Assembly (NCBI RefSeq): GCF_018320785.1
Contig: NC_054877.1
Coordinates: 33,192,151-33,256,150 of the forward strand
DNA length: 64,000 nt
Direction: 5' to 3'
Source: Cheilinus undulatus
Taxonomy: Eukaryota > Chordata > Actinopteri > Labriformes > Labridae
Shown here: piece after piece, positions 56,682 through 64,000 of the stretch
How the letters are laid out: the number at the start of each line of letters is the position of its first letter
Numbering within the stretch: the stretch's first letter is position 1
Position numbers and translations under genes: made by a program
Notes under the pieces: model-generated
What the model saw: the letters and a program-made list of their open reading frames with translations, nothing else
The model's database searches: none
Told to the model about the DNA's origin: nothing

Positions 56682-59600
56682 ATGGTAACTAAAGACGAAA
56701 AATAACATTACACTAACGTAAAGCACGGAGAAAAAGGATCTTTAACGTACAATTAATGTTCCAACGTGACATAGTTTGGTCTTAGCTGCTAACCGACGAG
56801 CTAGCATTGAAGTTATTGGATGGACGAGAAAAGGTTTAAAGTAAAATATTTTTTTGTGTTAAAAGTCTCCTGCGCGAATACTTGTTTTAAAGTCTGAGCT
56901 AAGCCAGTTAACTCTTCCAGCCCTGGTGTACAATTATGAATTCAAGGCAGTTAATATAGAATATAGGACTTTAGTCTGAGTCCAAGGGTTAGGTGTATCA
57001 GTTAAATGAAACTGATGGTTTGAGGAAAACACTTGGGCCTCTGATATATAAATGAGAAAGTATTTCATCACTCTTATGTTGTTGTAATGATGTACTGATA
57101 TGTCTGTTCTTTTACAGGCTACAAGACGAAGAAAAAGACTAAGTAAAACCGTCGCCGATGTTGCAAAAGATGATGATGCTGCAAGCACTGGTAAGACATT
57201 TCTAACTGGATACTTATAGTGCCTACCTTTAATGGGTACTATAAGTAATCATGCCTTTTTTCAAATGTTTTATTTTGGTTTCCCTCATGGACAGCCATTT
57301 ATCAACAGAAACCAAAACAAAGCAACAAGCACTTTTCTCAGCTTCAGTATTTTATATCCCTTTCATTATTTAACAACATAATAATGATGACGGAGTAGAG
57401 AAAATAACATGCATACATCATGTACCAGTCAAATACTCCTCCCCTATGTCAGATTCACCCAACTTTCCTCTGTCCCCATTAGAAACTTCATCAAAGTGAT
57501 CATTTAGTTTATTGTCAGTCATTTGCGACTCTCTTCAGACATGTTGTTTCCTGGTTTGTCCTGTTAATGGCAGTACAAATGATGAATTAACTAAACATAA
57601 CTTTTTTCAGAAGGACAACTTGAAACTGTCTCTTCAGATGAACAAATAGTCCTAACAGAGATGGATGCTCCCACTGAGAGCACTGAGACCAAAATGCAGG
57701 AGGACCAAGATGAAGAAGGTACTGCAAGGTTATCACACTTGATGACTGATTGTTATTCTGAGCTGTATCTTTACTAAAACTACTTCTTTAGATTCTCAGA
57801 TGGACACTGTCATTGAAGTAAAAGGTAGCGTGTCTACTGTGAATGTAACCTGGGATGAGAAGAATGAGGAAGGACAGCCTGATGATAAAGACGAGAACAC
57901 CAGTGGGACTGAACAGGTAGAATCTGGTAAGGGTGTTTATTATCAGTTTTGCAAATTACTATAAGATCACATTTATAAATGTTATTGTGTAAAGGGGTAA
58001 CTAAACTTCAGTTTTTAAGCTGATGGGACTTTCCAAAAATCATCTTGGTAATCAGTTTATCTTAATGGGCAGGGCTGGGATGGAATAAGACAAGCTCACT
58101 GAGTCCTTCATGCCATCATCATCAGCCACATCATCACTGTCTTTGAGACACAAACTGATGAGCAATATTAGCTAAGTTAATGGACCACAAGTGACAGATT
58201 TAGAAGAGGCAATGAGGAGAAATGTCATCTGAAGTAGAGAGCCTCTCTTCCAAGTTTCCAGTTGGCCACAGCCGCAGTAGTCCAGTGCTGTATCCGTTTG
58301 AACCGTAGCTACAGGCAGCGACTGCTCAGACAGCTGATGCAGAGGACTTGGAGGGGCAGGAGAGGATGAGGGACATCTCTGAATGGTAGACAATGCCCCC
58401 TGGAGGCTAAATGTTATGGTGATGAAAGTTGGCACCACATACTGTATGTCATCTGCCCCATGATCAGCAAATAGTAATATTCAGTTGCAGTAGCCTTGTA
58501 TCCAACCTGTTGAGGAAAGTCAATATGTACATTTCTAACACAATAAACAGAATTTAAATATTTTTTACTTAAATGTCAAAAAAGTGGCCAGGGTTTTACC
58601 TGCTCTTTAAAAAGGAAAATTTGTCAACTTTTGCAGCATGTTTATGATTTATTTTTAATTTCTAACATGCTTTTGATTGTAATGATGCTATTTAAAGTTT
58701 TAGTAAATACCAAAGTTATTGCACAAGTTACTTCCCCTCAGACTAATCCTCACCATGAAAGCAATAAATACATCACTGCAGTCAACAGGATAAATAACTT
58801 AACTCCTAAGATTAAGTTTCCAATCATTAAGAATCTACTTTTCTGTTATCAAATGTTTTTTTTCTTTTCAATATGAAGTTTTCATGTGTTTGTTATAAAG
58901 TGATGCTTCAGCCAAAAATTGGTCTTAATTGTGCAACACTTTATTGCATGCTTTCGCAATTTAACATTAGGAATTTTGACTTTGTTTGCCAAATGAAACA
59001 ATCATCTCTCTTACTGATCCAGTTAGTTCAACTGAAGAAGTTCCTGGAGAGAGTACTGAGACTGAAACCAAGCAAGAAATGCAGGAACCTGAAGGTACTT
59101 AACAGTTCTAACAGGCAGCATTATTTCATGCAAAGCTTAGTTCAGATAATTTTTGATTATTGAATGCCCAATTCAGACCAAAGACTCAGGATGAGATTAC
59201 TGAGTTGGAACTCACAGCTGTTTGCAACGTTCTACCCAATGGCTCTCACAATCTCTTAATATAAAGGGATTTATTTCTGGAGTTACTGCACGATAAATTG
59301 GTCTCTACAGTAGCGACAGACAGTATTGCACATTTGCTGTTTTTTCCTGCATCTTTATCATCATCATAAAGCGTTACATCAGACTGTTTGAGTCCTGCTC
59401 ATCAGTAACTCACTTGTCATCGACAACATAGCGTGGCAGCGAAATTTCACAGCACATATAAATGCAAAAAAAAAAAAAAATCCTTTGTTAGGTCAGTCTT
59501 GTCGTACTGGAGATATCCACTGTGAATGTTTAATTTTCCATGAACAAATTAAGCTCCTACAGCCTTGAATATCTCACATATTATCGTGCTGCATGTTCTG

Positions 59601-62600
59601 CTTACATTTCAAAATGTTTTTTCTGTTTCCCTTTTTCACATTTGCCTGCTTCTTGGAAATGATTACATTGATCTTTTTTAAAAGTCCATCAGTTGTGCAG
59701 TTTAGCATGATGTTTCTATGAGAAAGACAAGAATAAGACTAGCTAGAAATTGATCTTTTTGATGACTAAAACTCTCACATGTCAATTAGTCTAAAACGAG
59801 ACCAAAATTTAATGTATTTTTTGTTGGAAAGTCAAAATCCATGATATAACTCTTCTGTGGGTAAATCCATCAAAACACGATGCACCTGTAACTTTTCTGC
59901 CTCTAAGGTGTGGAAAACTGGACTATATATTTTTCATCTACTAAAACTAGCCTAAATCTACAAAGAATATTAGAGACTTAAATGGGACGAAACTAATAGA
60001 CATTTTAATTTAAAGACTAAGGATAAAATTGAAAATAGCTGCCAAAATAATCACTGCAGCTGATGGAAGAGACAGAAGTTTTCACAGGCTGTAAAGTTTC
60101 TAAATTTCCATTTGAAAAGAACATAAAAGGTGAACGTAATTTCTGAAATTCATAGCAAGACTTTATTTAACCAAATTGCTTTTTATAGGTTTTATTAAAA
60201 AAAAAAAAAAAGAAAAAAAAGAGTTATTTCCATTTTCACATTTATCTGCTTGCAACATCCTGCAACCAGCTGTCTGGGACTTGACAAGCTGAATTGCAGG
60301 CAACAGCATCAGACGGCTGTGACTGTCAACAGTGACGTTATAAAACCATTTTGTCACAAATCTTTGGTCTGACCTTAGTTTGCACTCTGCTTTGTTTTTA
60401 GCTTTAAAAAATGATCAGGTCTTAGACAATCACAAAAAGCTTACTTGGCTAAAATCAAATTTCAAACAAGTATCATGGGGCTCCTGTTTTTCTTAGATAT
60501 TGGAGTATTTATTTTTCTATCTTCCACTGTAAAATATTGCAAAGAGTCTCAGATGGATGCAGCCACTGAAGAAAAGAAGATGGCACCACCGGTAATTATA
60601 GCTGAGGAGAAGAAAGAAGAGGACGGAGTGAGAGAGGATATCGATAAGGAAACTGATGAAGTTGAAGAGGTTATAGCCAAAGTGAAAACAGGTAACAATG
60701 TTTCCGAGAATGTATAATGCATGGTTAATTATGAAATAAGTGTTTCCAGAAAGTCTGATTTTTCTGCTCTAATTTTCACAATTTGGCTCAAAATTTACTG
60801 AATGTTTTTATATGGCAGGTTTTTTTTTCAGTTTTACTGTCAACTTATAACAAATAGTTTGTATGCAGCTGTGTAGCTCTTTCAGTACATCTGATCATGC
60901 CATGTGGAGTTGGTAATCCTCCTCACCTTAGTTGCAAGGAAATGACCCAACACCCACAAATTGCTTTGACCACCTCCAGTTGACATTTTTTGTTCTTGAA
61001 AAACGAATATTTTTCAATCACACCAGCACTCATCAACTTTCATTTACTAGATATTATTTCCTTAAAGCTGGATAATGATGCAGTGAGGAAGAAAGGCTGC
61101 AAAGAGAGGCACTTAGCCTGGTCTGTGCTGTCATGTGCCCCAAAATGTTCAGTGCAGCAAAGCAGTACCAGATGAGTGATGGTCAGTTTTTAGTAACACC
61201 AAGGCGTGTGCAGGTGTGATGATGACCAAGGTCTTTACAGTTGAAGCATAGAATCATGACTACCACTGCATGTCTTTTAATATCAAAGGACATATTAACC
61301 TTCATTTACTTTGTATCACTGACAAAGTCTCATTTTTCTAAAAAAAGAAAAAGTCATTGTTAGGCATAAAGCAGTGATGTGATCAAGACTGAACGTTAGA
61401 ACAACTTTCCAATTTTTTTCCCTCTTTTTTTGTTTATTTAGCTCATTCAGAGGTAATGTTTTTATTACAAGTTTTATTTTACCTATTTATAGCAAACTTG
61501 CACCTTTCTTTGGTCTTTTGCTGTTGCTAATTTCAAACTGTGACACTGCACAGATTCCCTAATATTTTTTGTACCTGTTTCAGTAAAGGGTAAACGTAAG
61601 GCACACCCTGATGATGAGACTTCTCCATCAAAGAAAACAAAGCTCAACAGTGATGGTAAGAACTCAAAATAAGACACACTGTTTCATGTTTGATCTCTGT
61701 GTGTGGTGTAATATTTACAGATTTCATTTCTTATTTTGTTTTAGGTTTTTGTATTTTTATTGGCAACCTGAACAACTCCAAAAAGTTTGACAAAGTCAAA
61801 AATTCTTTGGCAAATTTCTTCATGACACAGAGTATCCTGGTTCAAGACATCAGATTACACCACTCCAGGTGAGTATATATAATATTTTATCATGAGGTCT
61901 TTGTGAGCACGACACCCTTTAGTGTGTGTATGCGGTTCACTCCAATGAAGATAGATTGCCATGGTAACTTATACTTAAGCCCTAACCTGCTCCTGGGCAT
62001 GTTTTGTTCACCCTCTATTACACTCTACTGTCCAAGTGTGCCGGGTGCAATAGCTGGGCGTACCCCTGGGCATAACGTTACATTTAACTTAGAGCTAGAA
62101 GTTACAGCTGACTTAAAGTTGAACCCTGTGCACCAGCTGGGCTTTAGCTTTGTTTGATGTTTTCTTTATGGTGTTATTTTTACGCCTAGGGTGGAGAAAG
62201 CATAACTTCAGTCAACCTTAACCAAGGTATTGTGAAGGAAGACTGACGCCAATGGTCATAAAACATAAGAAACATCATAGCAATGCGCTTTGTTAATGGA
62301 TCAATCAATGAAAAGGCATAAAAACGAGAGGCAGAGAGTTGTAAAGTGGACAGTAAGCTGATAGAAAGCTTTGTTTAAGCAGACTAGCTCTGTTTGAATA
62401 AACAAAATATCCCCTAAATATGCTATGAGATGTATTGGGAAGAAATGCGTAGCTGTCCTGCAGGTGCTGATTCTCTGAATGTGCACCAGCTTATCCCTTT
62501 GAGTTGTCTGTGTCATATGCATTCATTTAAAGAACATAGTGATGGACTGTTTAGTAAATACACATGTGGGTTGCTGATCTAATCATAAAGACCCTGGAAT

Positions 62601-64000
62601 TTAAGACTCTGGAGCAGGGCAGATGCAAAGGGCATTTTAAACCCTGCAAGAAAGATGCTAGTATTCATCAGACAGCATCTTACTGGTTTATAAGAAGTGT
62701 TTTTTTGGCTCCACAAAGAAATTTTGTTTTCTATTCTTTTGGTTGTTTATTTTAATCCTCTGATAATAGTTTGACTGAAATAAGAATGGGAAGGATATGG
62801 GTTCCTAGTCTGCTAAAACTGCACTTTTCTATCATCTGACTGTCCATGCTAACTTACAGGTTTCTAGTCCCATAACGGATGACTCTGTCTCCCTAGTCTT
62901 CATGACCTTGCATTAATAAAAGTAAATGTGACACACTCAAACAGAGTTTAAGTCCAGCTGGTGCACAGGGTAGAACTTTAAGTCAGTTGTAACTTCTGGC
63001 TCTAAACTGAGTGTGGTGCACTCCCACTATCATTTATAACTAGTGAAAGTTACACAATTTTGCTCTACATTCATCCTTAACCAAAGACTAAGAAGCGTTG
63101 AATACTTGTAGTTGTGTGTATGAAATGTAGAATTACATGTACTTCTTGCTTTAAATTATATTTGTATATAATTATTTTAATGGGGTCCATGCTGCTCTGT
63201 TGGTTGTTAATCAGGACTACAGATGCAGTATTATACCTCAAACTGTCCTACAGGAAACAAGGGATACCAGGGCAAGAAAGGAAGAAGTTATCCTGGTTAG
63301 ATTGTAGAAACACTTCAATGGAAAAGAGAGATTATAATCCTTTATTTTTCCTTTTGTCAACTCTTTTGCATTTTGCAAATACTTTGATTTGATGTTGAGT
63401 TTAGTTTGTAATAACTTCTGTTTGAAGTTAAGAGGTGGGATTAAATATGTGTGCACTCACTTTGTAGTGAAGGCTTACAAAGAGTATTGCTGAAAAACAA
63501 GAGACAGTGAATTAACTCAGGTGATGTTTTTCTGTTGTAGAACATATGCACATATAGATGTGGCTTCACAGATGGATCTGACTAAAGCCTTGACATTGGA
63601 TGGGGAAATGGTGCTCAATAAGCCGATGACAGTCACTGAAGCGAAAGTCAAAAGTGAAGACAAGGTGAAAGTGAAAGCGTCTGAGGAGGACAAAAAAGGT
63701 AACGCCACTAAATATGATGAAGTTAGAGAGGATTATACATTGTTTTTTTTTAATCTTTTTATTTTAAGTGAAAAAAGGTGCAGCAGCAATGTTTTTGTCT
63801 TAAAAAGCAAAATACTGTGCTGTTTTTGAATCGTATAGTTTTGGTTGTTCTTTTTTGGTTGAATAGATGTTCATGATGATGTTACATTATCAAGTTTTTT
63901 GTTTAAGTCTGGTGAGATCGACACAATTGATGTTGTTTAATGTGGACTGTCTCTATCTGTAGCCGCCAAAGATGCCAGATCTTTGTTTCTGAAGAACGTC
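56682..64000 (+). CDS. Nucleolin-like RNA-binding protein, 5' part (runs off the right edge)
   Basis: Exons that chain in phase: 57118-57190, 57611-57718, 57792-57926, 59023-59094, 60545-60691, 61584-61655, 61745-61868, 63541-63698 and 63963 onward. The proposed first exon carries only the ATG at 56682-56684 before GTAACT, giving MATRRRKRLSK; this start is tentative. Nucleolin binds pre-rRNA and acts in the nucleolus on rRNA transcription and processing. After a basic start comes a ~190-residue acidic, low-complexity region rich in E, D, T and S. Next is a probable bipartite NLS (GKRKAHPDDETSPSKKTK, exon at 61584). RRM1 follows, with RNP2-like CIFIGNLN and RNP1-like TYAHIDV, matching FNLFVGNLN and KFGYVDF of nucleolin RRM1. 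The linker then leads to RRM2, starting DARSLFLKNV. The long pure D/E runs of classical nucleolin are absent, so this is probably a paralogue. It is divergent from gk5. Confidence 0.85.
59095..60544 (+). other. Nucleolin-like gene intron before the exon at 60545
   Basis: AT-rich with poly(A) tracts (59466-59480, 60198-60220). No nested feature recognised. The acceptor is an unusual AATATTGCAAAG without a strong pyrimidine tract, so the 5' edge of the next exon is less certain than the others. Confidence 0.55.
61869..63540 (+). mobile_element. Intron with an inverted-repeat (foldback/MITE-like) insertion
   Basis: 62087-62158 and 62938-63008 are inverted copies, about 85% alike by eye, sharing GACTTAAAGTTNNACCCTGT and GTGCACCAGCTGG. 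They are ~780 bp apart. Neither arm's outer end resolves into a clear target duplication, so the element's true limits are unknown. It lies between the two exons that encode RRM1. Confidence 0.6.

Overview
This is vertebrate nuclear DNA, almost certainly from a ray-finned (probably percomorph) fish. It has split genes with GT-AG introns, low gene density, and many Tc1/mariner, hAT and LINE copies typical of teleosts. Four protein-coding genes are supported. I rebuilt each exon by exon, checking splice sites, phase and family similarity.

1-9 kb is repeat-rich and upstream of the first gene. It holds a Tc1-like element with a second Tc1-like element inserted in its right arm, a Tc1 transposase remnant, a dead LINE reverse transcriptase and a T-rich tandem array. 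9.06-14.60 kb (+) is a complete four-exon cone opsin kinase, grk7. 15.9-21 kb has no recognisable gene; it holds an inverted GTTAAC-rich repeat cluster and an interspersed repeat.

21.65-24.86 kb (-) is a complete seven-exon Na+/K+-ATPase beta-3 gene, atp1b3, convergent with grk7, with a GC-rich, GA-repeat 5' flank. 25.3-31.0 kb has no gene that I recognise; it holds a Tc1 remnant and a ~1.65-kb long-inverted-repeat element. 31.03-55.97 kb (-) is a complete 16-exon glycerol kinase 5 gene, gk5, whose introns carry Tc1-like, DD37E-type, hAT and LINE insertions. From ~56.7 kb to the right edge (+) lies the 5' half of a nucleolin-like RNA-binding protein gene, head-to-head with gk5 across a ~0.7-kb interval that carries an NRF1-type palindrome and a CACGTG E-box.

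The order grk7-atp1b3-gk5 is the teleost counterpart of human 3q23 (GRK7-ATP1B3-TFDP2-GK5), but atp1b3 is inverted relative to its neighbours and I see no tfdp2 in the expected gap. The genes do not form a pathway: grk7 is photoreceptor-specific, while the others are a membrane pump subunit, a metabolic kinase and a nucleolar protein. The most unusual content is the nested transposons with readable target-site duplications, the DD37E-spaced transposon, and the duplicated symmetric exons of the nucleolin-like gene.
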